This document shows positions 28,402 through 38,017 of a stretch of 64,000 nt of DNA, piece by piece. Each line of letters opens with the position of its first letter. Position 1 is the first letter of the stretch. The notes under the pieces were generated by a model, which saw only the letters and a list, made by a program, of their open reading frames with translations, did no database searches and was not told the DNA's origin. A program made the translations under genes and the position numbers. Source of the DNA: RPQJ01 sp963762315 (GTDB lineage: Bacteria; Pseudomonadota; Gammaproteobacteria; Steroidobacterales; Steroidobacteraceae); the NCBI GenBank assembly GCA_963762315.1, contig CAVXKO010000004.1:1302001-1366000 (forward strand). The letters are read 5' to 3'.

Positions 28402-31044
28402 ATGAACTACAGACTCGCATCCACCGTTGGCGCCATTCTTGCGGCCAGCGCGGCGCAATCCGCATATGCACAGCAGGCGGCATCCGGCGGAGGTCTCGAG
28501 GAAGTCGTCGTCACGGCCCAGCGCCGTTCCGAGAACCTGCAGGACGTGCCGATCTCGATCCAGGCCCTGACCGGCGACACGCTCAGCCAACTCAACGTAT
28601 CGACGATCGAGGAGTTCGTCAGGTTCCTGCCCAGCGTCACGACGGCGAGCATCGGACCGGGCCAGAGCAACATCTACATGCGCGGTCTCAACACCGGCAC
28701 GCTGGGCACTCAAGGTTCCGGCACCAACGGTCCGTGGCCGAACGTAGCCGTCTACCTTGACGAACAGTCTACGCAGGTTCCAGGCCGCAACCTCGACGTC
28801 TACGCGGCCGACTTCGAGCGCATCGAAGTCCTGACGGGCCCTCAGGGCACACTTTTCGGCGCCGGCGCCCAGGCGGGCGTGCTGCGTTACATCACGAACA
28901 AGCCCGTGATGAACGAGTTCCAGTCCAACGTGAAGGCCGGCGTCGCGTCGACGGCCCATGGGTCTGAAAGCTATAACGTCGAAGGCGTCGTCAACCTGCC
29001 GATCATCGACGACAAGCTGTCGGCACGACTCGTCGCGTATTACGACAAGCGTGGCGGCTACATCGACAACGTCTACAGCACGTTCACGAGGCAACCCACA
29101 GACCTTTCCTTCGCAGTACTGACGGGCGGCGTGGTTCCGACAGACTCAGTCGTGATCAACAATGGCGCGATCGTCAAGGACGACATCAACGAGGTCGAGT
29201 ACACCGGCGCACGCGGGAGCCTGAAGTGGCAGATCACCGACGACTGGGATGCCCTGCTGGCCATCGCGTACCAGAAGATCGACGGCGAGGGCGTGTTTTA
29301 CGAGACCCCGAATGGCTCCGACTCCGGTTGCGGCGTCGTCGTTGGCGGAGTTCTCCCCCAGAACTGCCCACAGTCCACCCAACGGCTCAAGCCGCTCGAG
29401 GTGACGGTCTTTAACAACGCGTACACCGAAGACGAGTTCGTCAACACTGCGCTGACCATCAACGGCAAGGTGGGCGCGCTCGACCTGGTCTACGCCGGCG
29501 CCTACCTGACGCGCGACGCCGAGACCGTCTCCGATTACACCAACTATGCACGCGGCTTGTACGGTGCTTACTACCAGTGCGATGGGTATGCCGGGACCTC
29601 TGTCGACAAGTGCTACACGCCGTCGAGCGTGTGGAACGATAAGAACGACAACACCAACATGAGCCATGAAATCCGCCTGAGCAGCCCGACGGACTGGCGC
29701 ATGCGCTTCGTTGGTGGCGTGTTCTATGAAGATCGCGAAGTTCAGGCGACGACCGATTGGCTTTACAAGTCCGTCCCCGAGTGCCCGGCGGGCACCACCC
29801 CGTCGGCCAGCGACTGCTTCTATTATCTCGATCCTGTGAATACGGCGAAGTTCGCGTCGGCAACCTTCAACAATCGCAATCGACGCTCCCCGACCACGGG
29901 ATTCATCAATGACTTCACCCGCGAATATTCGCAGTTTGCCGCGTTTGCGTCCGTTGATTTCGACATCCTCGAGAATCTGACCCTGACGCTTGGCACACGG
30001 TATTACGACATCGAAAACTCGATGCGGGGCGCGAACGTCGGTAGCTTTAACTGCAAGGCCTATGGCGGCGGCGTGGAGGCGCGCTGCGCGGTCCCGTACG
30101 GACAAAACGTCAACGAGCAGCCCATCAACGATCTCCAGGACGACGGGTTCAAGAGCCGGGCCAACCTGACCTGGCGCGTGAATACCGACGTGCTGTTGTA
30201 CGCAACCTGGTCCGAAGGCTATCGCCCTGGTGGCTTCAACCGCGGCACATCGCTGGTCGCCTATGATCCCGAAACGCTTCGGCCCCAGTATCAAAGGCCC
30301 TACGCCTACGAGGGAGACGACCTGACCAACATCGAGCTGGGCTGGAAGACGACATTCTGGGACGGGCGGGCGCAGTTCAACGGCGCGATCTACCAGGTCT
30401 CTTGGAAAGACGCGCAGACAGGATTTTTTGCGCCGCAGCTCGGCTTTGGCAACCTGCAGTTCTTCACGAACGGCCCTGACTATGAAGTCAATGGCATTGA
30501 GTTCGATCTCGCCCTGGCACCGATCGACGGCCTGACGGTGAATCTGGCCGGCTCCTACAACAAGGGCGAACTGACGAACTCGCCGCAGTTGATCAACAAC
30601 ATCCCGGGCGACCCGAAGGAAGGTCAGCCGATCACCGATTCGTGCATCAACTCCGCCTGCTCGGCAAGCGTGCCGCTCGTAGATGTGTTTGGTGCGGAAG
30701 GTACCGAACTGGCGAACTCGCCCAAACTGCAGTTCAACATTCGTGCGCGCTACGAGTGGGCGTGGGGCGACTTCCAGCCCTACGTCGGAACCGCCGTGCA
30801 GTACCAGGACGAGTCATACTCCTCGGCCAATACGGTCAATCGATACTTGATGCCTTCCTGGACCACCTGGGATGCCTCGTTTGGCGTGAGCAAGGACGCG
30901 TGGAACGCCGAGTTCTACGTCGTCAATCTGACGGACGAGGATGCAAGCCTGTACACGACGGCTTCGCAGTTCATCATTGCCGAGGTACCGATTCGGCCGC
31001 GTACGATGGGCCTGCGGGTCGCCTACAGTTTCGGCGGCAACTGA
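28402..31044 (+). CDS. TonB-dependent outer-membrane receptor 1
   Basis: An 880-aa outer-membrane beta-barrel for energy-dependent uptake. A signal peptide ends at about residue 23 (SAYA-QQ). The TonB-box/plug start EEVVVTAQRRSENLQDVP follows, then plug motifs (RGLNTG, RIEVLTGPQGTLFGAGA) and a barrel with alternating strands ending in aromatic GLRVAYSFGGN. The plug sequence is of the type frequent in sphingomonads and steroid-degrading gammaproteobacteria; the cargo cannot be deduced. It is divergent from the LysR gene and followed by a strong terminator. Confidence 0.92.
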   Translation: MNYRLASTVGAILAASAAQSAYAQQAASGGGLEEVVVTAQRRSENLQDVPISIQALTGDTLSQLNVSTIEEFVRFLPSVTTASIGPGQSNIYMRGLNTGTLGTQGSGTNGPWPNVAVYLDEQSTQVPGRNLDVYAADFERIEVLTGPQGTLFGAGAQAGVLRYITNKPVMNEFQSNVKAGVASTAHGSESYNVEGVVNLPIIDDKLSARLVAYYDKRGGYIDNVYSTFTRQPTDLSFAVLTGGVVPTDSVVINNGAIVKDDINEVEYTGARGSLKWQITDDWDALLAIAYQKIDGEGVFYETPNGSDSGCGVVVGGVLPQNCPQSTQRLKPLEVTVFNNAYTEDEFVNTALTINGKVGALDLVYAGAYLTRDAETVSDYTNYARGLYGAYYQCDGYAGTSVDKCYTPSSVWNDKNDNTNMSHEIRLSSPTDWRMRFVGGVFYEDREVQATTDWLYKSVPECPAGTTPSASDCFYYLDPVNTAKFASATFNNRNRRSPTTGFINDFTREYSQFAAFASVDFDILENLTLTLGTRYYDIENSMRGANVGSFNCKAYGGGVEARCAVPYGQNVNEQPINDLQDDGFKSRANLTWRVNTDVLLYATWSEGYRPGGFNRGTSLVAYDPETLRPQYQRPYAYEGDDLTNIELGWKTTFWDGRAQFNGAIYQVSWKDAQTGFFAPQLGFGNLQFFTNGPDYEVNGIEFDLALAPIDGLTVNLAGSYNKGELTNSPQLINNIPGDPKEGQPITDSCINSACSASVPLVDVFGAEGTELANSPKLQFNIRARYEWAWGDFQPYVGTAVQYQDESYSSANTVNRYLMPSWTTWDASFGVSKDAWNAEFYVVNLTDEDASLYTTASQFIIAEVPIRPRTMGLRVAYSFGGN

Positions 31045-31062
31045 TCGCTCCTTGTCTTGAAG

Positions 31063-31100
31063 CAGGCCGGTGGAGTGATCCACCGGCCTGTTTTGCTTTT
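31063..31100 (+). terminator. Rho-independent terminator after TonB receptor 1
   Basis: A perfect 12-bp stem (CAGGCCGGTGGA / TCCACCGGCCTG) with a GTGA loop, followed by TTTTGCTTTT. It starts 18 bases after the receptor stop. Confidence 0.92.
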
Positions 31101-31125
31101 GCGGCAGATCGGTCATCATCGCGGC

Positions 31126-33132
31126 ATGCAGCCCGCCACCACGCCGAGCAACCCACCGATTTCGCCCGACCTGGATCAGGCGTTGCTCGATCTGCGGCAA
31201 CAGATCGAACAGCGCCAGTTTGACGACGCATTGCACGCGACCGACCGCCTGCTTGCAAGCTCCCCGGGACATCGCGACCTGCTTTACATGCGCGCCGTGG
31301 CTTTACGGCACCTAGGCCGAGTGCCGGAGGCGCTCGCGACGCTGAACACCCTGGAAGACATGCATCCGACCTACCCTCGGCTGTTCCAGGAGCGCGGACA
31401 TTGCCATGTGTTTCTGCGCCAGGCACCGGAGGCAATCCAGGCGTTCACCAAGGCAGTTGAATTGAATCCGGCCCTGCCGGCGAGCTGGCGAATGCTCGCA
31501 TCGCTCTATGCGCTCACGGGCCGCCGGTCCGAGGCAGAAAATGCCGCTCAACACGTCGCCAAGCTCGCCACCCTCGCCACCGAGGTAGTCACCGCCCGCA
31601 GCATGCTCGATGACGGCAACCTGCTGGAGGCTGAGGCGCTGATCCGGCCTTACGTCAAGCGCGCACCCCATGACATCGAAGGCTTGCGTGTGTTTGCGCT
31701 CATCGCGCAGCGGAGCGGATTCTCGAGGGATGCCGCGACCGTCCTCGAGGAGGTCGTGGCGATGGACCCCGAGTATCACGCTGCGCGCCAGGACCTGGTG
31801 GATGCGCTGCTGTTGACCCGCCAGCACGCCCGCGCGCGGGAACACATAGCGATACTGATGCGAGCTCAGCCGGACGAGTCGAGGCATCGACGCACGCTGG
31901 CGAGCATCCTCGTCAGCCAGGGTTTGACGACCGAGGCCATCGACCTGTTCCGCGAACTCCTTGGCGAGCACCCAGATGACCCGGATTTGCACATGTACTT
32001 CGGACACGCATTGAAGACGAATGGAAGCCGCGCCGAGGCCGAGCATCATTACCAGGAGGCGGTGCGACTTCGTCCAAGTTTCGGAGAGGCCTACTGGAGC
32101 CTGGCGAATCTGAAGACATATCGGTTCTCGACGCAGCAGATTGCCGCTATGCGCGGCCAGGTCGACGCGCCGCGAGTTCCCCTGGCGGACCGGTATCACC
32201 TGTGTTTTGCGCTGGGCAAGGCCTACGAAGACATTGGCAGTTACGAGGACTCCTTTCACTTCTATGCGCGTGGCAACGCATTCAAGAAAGCGGAGTCCAC
32301 CTACCGGCTCGAATCGCTGGAGCGAACGGCGCAGAAGCAGATCGAACTCTGCACCCCTGAGTTCTTCCGGCAGCGTGAAGGTTACGGCTTCGCCGACCCC
32401 GCGCCGATATTCATCGTGGGACTGCCTCGCGCCGGCTCGACCCTGCTGGAACAGATCCTCGCGTCGCACTCGCAGGTCGAAGGCACGATGGAACTTGCCA
32501 ATGTTCCGCGACTCGTCAGCTCGATCGCTCTGCATCCGAGTGGCGCGCGCTACCCAGGCGCGCTGGAGCTACTGTCGGCCGAGGAATACCGTGGCTTCGG
32601 CGAGGCCTACATCCGCGACACAGGCATCTATCGTGTAACCAACAAGCCCTTCTTCATCGACAAGTTGCCGAACAATTTCCGGCACATCAGCCTGATCCAC
32701 TTGATGCTGCCGAATGCAAAGATCATAGACGCGCGGCGCGAGCCGATGGCGTGCTGCTTCAGCAACTTCAAGCAGCTGTTCGCGTCTGGGCAGCAGTTCA
32801 CGTACCAGCTCGAAGACATCGGCCGCTATTACGCGCTGTATGTCAGCCTGATGAACCACTGGGACTCGGTTCTGCCGGGACGGGTCCTGCGCGTGCAGCA
32901 CGAGGACGTCATCGACGATCTGGAAGGCAGCGTACGCCGTATCTTGGATTACTGCGGCCTGCCCTTCGAACAATCCTGCGTCGAGTTCCACAAGAACGAG
33001 CGCGGCGTGCACACCGCCAGCTCCGAGCAGGTTCGGCGCCCGATCAACCGCGAAGGCGTCGACCAGTGGAAGAACTTCGAGCCGTGGCTCGGCCCGCTGC
33101 GCGAGGCGCTCGGACCGCTCGCTACGACCTGA
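31126..33132 (+). CDS. TPR-repeat sulfotransferase-family protein
   Basis: 668 aa. The first 400 residues are tetratricopeptide repeats. A P-loop sulfotransferase domain follows, with the PAPS 5'-phosphosulfate loop GLPRAGSTLLEQIL near residue 431 and a later INREGVDQWKNF segment. ATG 31126 was preferred over upstream in-frame codons because those lie inside the terminator hairpin of the receptor gene. Such TPR-sulfotransferases are often found beside TonB receptors in sphingomonads and related groups; their acceptors are unknown. It ends 18 bases from the convergent MFS gene. Confidence 0.85.
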   Translation: MQPATTPSNPPISPDLDQALLDLRQQIEQRQFDDALHATDRLLASSPGHRDLLYMRAVALRHLGRVPEALATLNTLEDMHPTYPRLFQERGHCHVFLRQAPEAIQAFTKAVELNPALPASWRMLASLYALTGRRSEAENAAQHVAKLATLATEVVTARSMLDDGNLLEAEALIRPYVKRAPHDIEGLRVFALIAQRSGFSRDAATVLEEVVAMDPEYHAARQDLVDALLLTRQHARAREHIAILMRAQPDESRHRRTLASILVSQGLTTEAIDLFRELLGEHPDDPDLHMYFGHALKTNGSRAEAEHHYQEAVRLRPSFGEAYWSLANLKTYRFSTQQIAAMRGQVDAPRVPLADRYHLCFALGKAYEDIGSYEDSFHFYARGNAFKKAESTYRLESLERTAQKQIELCTPEFFRQREGYGFADPAPIFIVGLPRAGSTLLEQILASHSQVEGTMELANVPRLVSSIALHPSGARYPGALELLSAEEYRGFGEAYIRDTGIYRVTNKPFFIDKLPNNFRHISLIHLMLPNAKIIDARREPMACCFSNFKQLFASGQQFTYQLEDIGRYYALYVSLMNHWDSVLPGRVLRVQHEDVIDDLEGSVRRILDYCGLPFEQSCVEFHKNERGVHTASSEQVRRPINREGVDQWKNFEPWLGPLREALGPLATT

Positions 33133-33150
33133 ACCGGAGTACGCGACTCG

Positions 33151-34467
33151 CTACGCGGGACGGATCCCCGTCGCCCGCTCCTCGTCCTGGACGATGCGCT
33201 TCGCGCTGCGGAAGTAGTGCCACGTCGCCCACGCGCCAACGGGCACCAGGCAGAGCATCGCGAGGCGCAGCGACTCACCGTTCGCGACGTGATTCGGCGC
33301 GAACGCGTCGCTCAGGAAGCCCACCAGCTGCGGCGCGACGATAAGGTTGCCCACGTTCGCGACGAATAGCGTCGCGGCGCAGAACTGCGCGCGCATGCGC
33401 GGCTCGCAGAGGTTGTTGAGCAGGCCGAAGCACGGCCCAATGTAGAAGTAGATCGCCGGGATGAAGATCCAGAACAGCCACTGCGCCAGCACCAGCGAGT
33501 GCGTCCAGTAGATGATGCCCGACACGACCGTCGCGATACCGACGCCCCAGCCCATCATGCGCACGATCTTGCGCGGATCCTTCATCGACGGCTGGGCCAG
33601 CCACCAGCTAGTGGCGAGCGTCGCGAGGCCGCCGCCGATCAGGTGGACCGGCCCGAGGATCGAACCTGCCTCGCCCGGCGTCAGCCCGAAATTGCGGATC
33701 AGGTAGGTCGGCGTCCACCACATCAGGCCCCAGCCCCAAAGCGCGGTGAGCGCGCTGGCCACCATCACGTGCACGGCGGAACGCTGCGTCCAGAGAAAAC
33801 GCATGCTCTCGGGGAAGGACGCGCCTTCGTGGTCGCCGCCTTTCTTGTCGAGCTGGCCCCGCCGCGGCTCCCGCACCGTGAAGAAGATCAACAGGCCCAC
33901 GATCACGCCGGGAATGCCCAGCACCAGGAACACCGTGCGCCAGTTGTAATGGTCGTTGACGATGCCGGCGATGTCCGCGCCGATCCACGCGCCGATCGGC
34001 GCGCCGAGCGAGAAGACGGTGAGCGCCATCGGGCGTTTCGACTGCGGGAAATAGTCCGAGATGATGGAGTTGGCGCCGGGCGTACCGCCTGCCTCGCCGA
34101 TGCCCACGCCGATGCGGGAGAGCAGCAGCTGGATGTAGTTCTTCGAGAGGCCGCAGAACGCGGTCATCACCGACCACGCGACGAGGCAGAACGCGATGAT
34201 GTTGCGCCGGTTGCCACGGTCGATGAGCCAGGAAATCGGAAATCCCAGCACCACGTAGAACAAGGCCAGCGACACGCCGGTGAGGAAGGCAATGCCCGAG
34301 TCGGTGAGCTGCAACTCGAGCCGGATCGGTTCGAGTACGGTCGAGATCACGTAGCGGTCGGCGATGCTGAGCGTGTAGACGAGCACCATCATGATCAGCA
34401 CGTACCAGCGCTGCATCGTGGTGCCGACACCCCCGTCCGCCGCCTCAACCTGCGCTTTGGCAGTCAT
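33151..34467 (-). CDS. MFS transporter (Spinster-like)
   Basis: A 438-aa inner-membrane transporter of the major facilitator superfamily, with about 12 hydrophobic segments. The MFS loop signature appears as SWLIDRGNRRNII after helix 2, and RIGVGIGEAGGTPGAN marks helix 4. That GEAG stretch is typical of the Spinster-like branch common next to TonB receptors. The start at 34467 has GGGGGAG upstream. The substrate is unknown; partnership with receptor 1 for uptake across both membranes is plausible. Confidence 0.9.
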   Translation of the reverse strand: MTAKAQVEAADGGVGTTMQRWYVLIMMVLVYTLSIADRYVISTVLEPIRLELQLTDSGIAFLTGVSLALFYVVLGFPISWLIDRGNRRNIIAFCLVAWSVMTAFCGLSKNYIQLLLSRIGVGIGEAGGTPGANSIISDYFPQSKRPMALTVFSLGAPIGAWIGADIAGIVNDHYNWRTVFLVLGIPGVIVGLLIFFTVREPRRGQLDKKGGDHEGASFPESMRFLWTQRSAVHVMVASALTALWGWGLMWWTPTYLIRNFGLTPGEAGSILGPVHLIGGGLATLATSWWLAQPSMKDPRKIVRMMGWGVGIATVVSGIIYWTHSLVLAQWLFWIFIPAIYFYIGPCFGLLNNLCEPRMRAQFCAATLFVANVGNLIVAPQLVGFLSDAFAPNHVANGESLRLAMLCLVPVGAWATWHYFRSAKRIVQDEERATGIRPA

Positions 34468-34747
34468 TCGCTCTCCCCCAGGTCGTTGTTTCTATTCGCC
34501 TGTCACCGGGATGGAGGGACTTGCCCGCCGGGCGCACGCGATGAGATCTCTTGTACTGAAAATCTGCAGCGGATACCAGCAGTTCCTGCGGTCGCCGGCG
34601 CCTTGCCCGGGCCTCGATTTACCAATATTCCTTTCGGGTCCCGTGATTTTTTTTGCTTGTTCGGGCCGCCAGAGAGCCTTTAGCCTCGCGGCACGATCGA
34701 TCCGGGCCGCACAGCGCGAACCCGGCTATTTTCAGGGAGAAGGGCTC

Positions 34748-35713
34748 GTGACGACGGCACGCATCGGCTTCATCGGTCTCGGCAACGTCGGCGCCTCGCT
34801 GGCCGGCAACCTCCTGCGCCACGGCGTCGACCTGACCGTACGAGACATCAACGAGGATGCGGTGGCCTCGTTCGTCGCCAAGGGTGCCAAGCGTGGCACG
34901 TCCCCGAAGGCGATGATGGAGGCCTGCGACATCGTCATCACGTGCCTGCCCTCGCCCGCCATCTCGGCCGAGGTCGTCGAAGGCAAGGATGGGCTGCTCG
35001 ACGGCATCGGCCCGGGCAAGCTCTGGCTCGAGATGAGCACGACCGACTCAGACGAGATCAAGCGCCTCGCGCCGAAGGTCGAGGCCAGGGGCGGCACGGC
35101 CATGGACTGCCCGGTGTCCGGTGGCTGCCACCGCGCGGCGACGGGCAACATTTCCATTTTCGCGGGCGGCACGCGCGAGGCGTTCGAAAAGGCATTTCCC
35201 GTACTGACGATCCTCGGGCACCAGATCCTGCACACGGGGCCGATCGGCTCCGCCTCGATGCTGAAGGTCATGACCAACTACCTGTGCACGGTGCACCTGG
35301 TGGCGCTGGCCGAGGCGCTCACGACCTGCAAGGTCATGGGGTTCGACATGAACACGACCTACGAGGCGATCCGCATCTCGTCGGGCAATTCGTTCGTGCA
35401 CGAGACGGAGTCGCAGGTGATCCTGAACGGCAGCCGCGACATCGGCTTCACGATGGACCTCGTGATCAAGGACGTGGGACTGTTCGATGAGCTGGCCACC
35501 GAATACAAGGTGCCGCTCGAACTGTCGCCGCTGATAGTGAAGATCTTCAAGGACGCCGCGGCCAAGTACGGCCCGCGCGAGAACTCGCCGAACATCATCC
35601 GGCGCTACGAGGAGCCCTGCGGCGTGAAGGTGCTGGGCACCGGATTCCCCGCGACAATGGTCGACAACAACCCGAAGGAACCGGGCATCGAAGTCGTCCC
35701 GACCAATCGCTGA
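34748..35713 (+). CDS. NAD(P)-dependent beta-hydroxyacid dehydrogenase (HIBADH/GarR family)
   Basis: A 321-aa two-domain dehydrogenase. Rossmann motif GFIGLGNVGASLAGNLL (residues 7-23), substrate-binding DCPVSGGCHRAATGN, and a catalytic-lysine region MLKVMTNYL. The family oxidises 3-hydroxyisobutyrate or interconverts tartronate semialdehyde/glycerate, among others. The GTG at 34748 follows AGGGAGAAGGG; the open frame begins further upstream without a start signal. It is divergent from the MFS gene, and the 280-base gap between them shows only a T-run near 34650. It ends just before the REP array. Confidence 0.88.
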   Translation: MTTARIGFIGLGNVGASLAGNLLRHGVDLTVRDINEDAVASFVAKGAKRGTSPKAMMEACDIVITCLPSPAISAEVVEGKDGLLDGIGPGKLWLEMSTTDSDEIKRLAPKVEARGGTAMDCPVSGGCHRAATGNISIFAGGTREAFEKAFPVLTILGHQILHTGPIGSASMLKVMTNYLCTVHLVALAEALTTCKVMGFDMNTTYEAIRISSGNSFVHETESQVILNGSRDIGFTMDLVIKDVGLFDELATEYKVPLELSPLIVKIFKDAAAKYGPRENSPNIIRRYEEPCGVKVLGTGFPATMVDNNPKEPGIEVVPTNR

Positions 35714-35721
35714 GGTTCGGC

Positions 35722-36049
35722 TCCCTCTCCCGTTTACGGGAGAGGGCACGAGCATCGACGCGAGAGCGGCGATGCGAGGGGTGAGGGTCCGGAGCCCTCA
35801 CCCGCGCTACGCGCGACCTCTCCCGCAAGCGGGAGAGGTGAAAGATTCCCTCTCCCGTTTACGGGAGAGGGCACGAGCATCGACGCGAGAGCGGCGATGC
35901 GAAGGGTGAGGGTCCGGAGCCCTCACCCGCGCCACGCGCGACCTCTCCCGCAAGCGGGAGAGGTAAAGATACCCTCACCCGCGCTACGCCCGACCTCTCC
36001 CGCAAGCGGGAGAGGTGAGGAAGCTCTCCCGCAAGCGGGAGAGGTGAAG
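35722..36049. repeat. REP-like tandem array (about 125-bp unit, two full and two partial copies)
   Basis: Direct repeats of about 125 bases start at 35722 and 35847, followed by two shortened copies to 36049. Each full unit contains three palindromes: CTCTCCCGTTTACGGGAGAG, GTGAGGGTCC-GGAGCCCTCAC and CTCTCCCGCAAGCGGGAGAG. The array sits between two convergent genes (34748+ and purU-). It can fold into successive hairpins and probably serves as a bidirectional terminator. Units are nearly identical, indicating recent duplication. Confidence 0.92.
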
Positions 36050-36055
36050 ACGCTC

Positions 36056-36925
36056 TTACCGGAAGATCACCGTCCGGCTGCCGTTGAGGAACACGCGATG
36101 TTCCGTGTCCAGCCGCACCGCCCGCGACAACGCTCGGCGCTCCGAATCCCGGCCCGCGGCCACCAGCATGTCCGGCGTATACGCATGATCCACGTGCTCG
36201 ACGATCTGCTCGATGATCGGGCCTTCGTCGAGATCCGCCGTCACGTAGTGCGCCGTGGCGCCGATGACCTTCACGCCGCGGTCGTACGCCTGGTGGTACG
36301 GCTTGGCGCCCTTGAAGCCCGGCAGGAACGAATGGTGGATGTTGATCGCGCGGCCGCGCAGCTTGCCGCACAGGTCGTCCGAGAGGATCTGCATGTAGCG
36401 CGCCAGCACCACGAGATCCGTCTTCGTGGAGTCGATCAGTTCGAGCAGCTTCTGCTCCTGCTGGGGCTTCGTCTGCGGCGTGACCGGCAGGTGGAAGAAC
36501 GGGATGCGATGCTGCGCCGCCGTCGGCTGCAGCGTGACGTGGTTCGAAACGATGGCCGTGATGTCCATCTTCAGCTCGCCGATGCGGTGGCGGTAAAGCA
36601 GGTCCTCGAGGCAGTGGTCGTAGTTCGACACCATGATCAGCACGCGGGCGCGCTGGCTGGAATCGTGGATCTGCCACTCCATGTCCTCGGCGTCCGCGAC
36701 GGCCTGGAACTCGGCGCGCAGCTTCGCGAGATCGACCGGCTCGCCCACCACGCCGCAGAACGTGACGCGGACGAAGAAGCGCTGGGAGATCGTGTCGTCG
36801 AACTGCTGCATCTCGACGATGTAGAAACGCCGGCTGGCGAGGAACGCCGTGACGCGGGCCGTGGTGCCCATGCGGCTGGCGCAGGTGGCGGTCAGGACGT
36901 ACGGGTGCTCGATGTTGAAACTCAT
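36056..36925 (-). CDS. purU: Formyltetrahydrofolate deformylase (PurU)
   Basis: A 289-aa enzyme that hydrolyses 10-formyl-THF to THF and formate. An N-terminal ACT domain (residues 1-85, YVLTATCASRMGTTARVTAF) precedes the formyltransferase-fold domain. The catalytic motif INIHHSFLPGFKGA, Asn/His and the later GATAHYVTADLDEGPII are all intact. ATG 36925 was chosen because it has GGAG 8 bases upstream and matches the family N-terminus. In betaine- and choline-using proteobacteria purU commonly sits with demethylation genes and regenerates free THF; it does so here next to the corrinoid operon. Confidence 0.95.
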   Translation of the reverse strand: MSFNIEHPYVLTATCASRMGTTARVTAFLASRRFYIVEMQQFDDTISQRFFVRVTFCGVVGEPVDLAKLRAEFQAVADAEDMEWQIHDSSQRARVLIMVSNYDHCLEDLLYRHRIGELKMDITAIVSNHVTLQPTAAQHRIPFFHLPVTPQTKPQQEQKLLELIDSTKTDLVVLARYMQILSDDLCGKLRGRAINIHHSFLPGFKGAKPYHQAYDRGVKVIGATAHYVTADLDEGPIIEQIVEHVDHAYTPDMLVAAGRDSERRALSRAVRLDTEHRVFLNGSRTVIFR

Positions 36926-37307
36926 GCCTCGCGCTCCAGCGGGCCCCAGCGGGGTCCGGTCGATTGTGCTGGGCGCGGAGATTGTCAGAATGCGACGCGT
37001 GGGCGCAAGCAACTTCGCGACGGAATCTTCTCCGCACGCGACGTGCCCGGGCTCCGGTAGAAAGCATGGACCCAGCGAAAAAAACGATTTGCGCCATGCC
37101 TCTCGCAGGCGCGCGGCCTTGCGGCGCGCCGACCGGCATCCGCAGCGATCCGGCCCCCTTTACAGTACCGGGCAAATGTCGCAAGGTGACAAGTGCATGT
37201 CGCCGCGGCACCACTTGTGGCCGTGGCGTGACCGTAACATCGCGCAACATCCCGGGGTTCGTCCCGGTACCTGCGCGCGACCGATCAGAGCCCGGAGTAA
37301 ACGAGCG
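36926..37307. other. Divergent regulatory gap between purU and the corrinoid operon
   Basis: A 382-base non-coding stretch with both divergent promoters. I looked for a cobalamin riboswitch (B12 box and pairing arms) and see none. The notable element is the dyad at 37177-37191. Confidence 0.55.
37177..37191 (+). promoter_or_regulatory. TGTCGC-AAG-GTGACA dyad upstream of the corrinoid operon
   Basis: A 15-base near-palindrome containing TGTCGCAA, located 117 bases before the corrinoid-protein start. The same octamer in the same orientation is found ahead of DAO-GcvT 3 and of MttB 3. It may be a shared operator of the demethylation regulon. Confidence 0.4.
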
Positions 37308-38009
37308 ATGAGTGACGAGCAATCGGAAGCATTCGACCTCAACAGCCTGAACGACCAGGAACTGACCGAGCAGGTCCACGACGACCTCTACAACGGCCTG
37401 AAGGACGAGGTCGTCGAGGCGACGAACCTGTTCCTGCAGCGCGGCTGGGGGCCCGACAAGGTCCTCAACGACGCTCTGGTCGAAGGCATGCGCATCGTCG
37501 GCATCGACTTCCGTGACGGCATCCTGTTCGTCCCCGAGGTGCTGCTCGCCGCCAACGCCATGAAGGCGGGCATGGAGATCCTGCGCCCCCTCCTCGCCGA
37601 GACCGGCGCGGAACCCATCGGCAAGGTCGTGATCGGCACCGTCAAGGGCGACATCCACGACATCGGCAAGAACCTCGTCTCGATGATGCTCGAGGGCGCC
37701 GGCTTCGAAGTGATCAACATCGGCATCAACAACCCGGTCGAGAACTACCTCGCAGCGCTCGAAGAGCACCAGCCGGACATCCTCGGCATGTCCGCGCTGC
37801 TCACGACGACGATGCCGTACATGAAGGTCGTCATCGACACGCTCAAGCAGAAGGGCCTGCGCGACAAATACATCGTGCTCGTCGGCGGAGCCCCTCTCAA
37901 CGAGGAGTTCGCCACGGCCGTCGGCGCGGACGCCTATTGCCGCGACGCTGCCGTCGCCGTGGAGACCGCCAAGGCACTGATTGCCGCGCGTCGCGCCGCG
38001 GCGCGCTGA
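37308..38009 (+). CDS. Corrinoid (B12-binding) methyl-carrier protein
   Basis: A 233-aa MtxC-type carrier. It has an N-terminal helical cap domain (residues 15-100) and a B12-binding Rossmann domain. The lower-ligand motif is DIHDIGKN, with His117 as the cobalt ligand, followed by GMSALLTTTM and VLVGGAPLN. It would shuttle methyl groups between the MttB proteins and the pterin-binding methyltransferase encoded three genes downstream of DUF1638. ATG 37308 is preceded by CCCGGAG; the frame is open far upstream but without a start signal. It is the first gene of the operon and the only corrinoid protein in the window, so it probably serves all three MttB homologues. Confidence 0.95.
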   Translation: MSDEQSEAFDLNSLNDQELTEQVHDDLYNGLKDEVVEATNLFLQRGWGPDKVLNDALVEGMRIVGIDFRDGILFVPEVLLAANAMKAGMEILRPLLAETGAEPIGKVVIGTVKGDIHDIGKNLVSMMLEGAGFEVINIGINNPVENYLAALEEHQPDILGMSALLTTTMPYMKVVIDTLKQKGLRDKYIVLVGGAPLNEEFATAVGADAYCRDAAVAVETAKALIAARRAAAR

Positions 38010-38017
38010 CGTGGTCG

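Noticed and set aside
37177..37202. Glycine or SAM riboswitch ahead of the one-carbon genes
   Set aside because: The short GTGACA and CCACTTGTGG elements do not build the conserved cores of these riboswitches.
36926..37307. Cobalamin riboswitch upstream of the corrinoid operon
   Set aside because: No B12-box-like sequence or the associated conserved pairing pattern is visible. The gap shows only short dyads.
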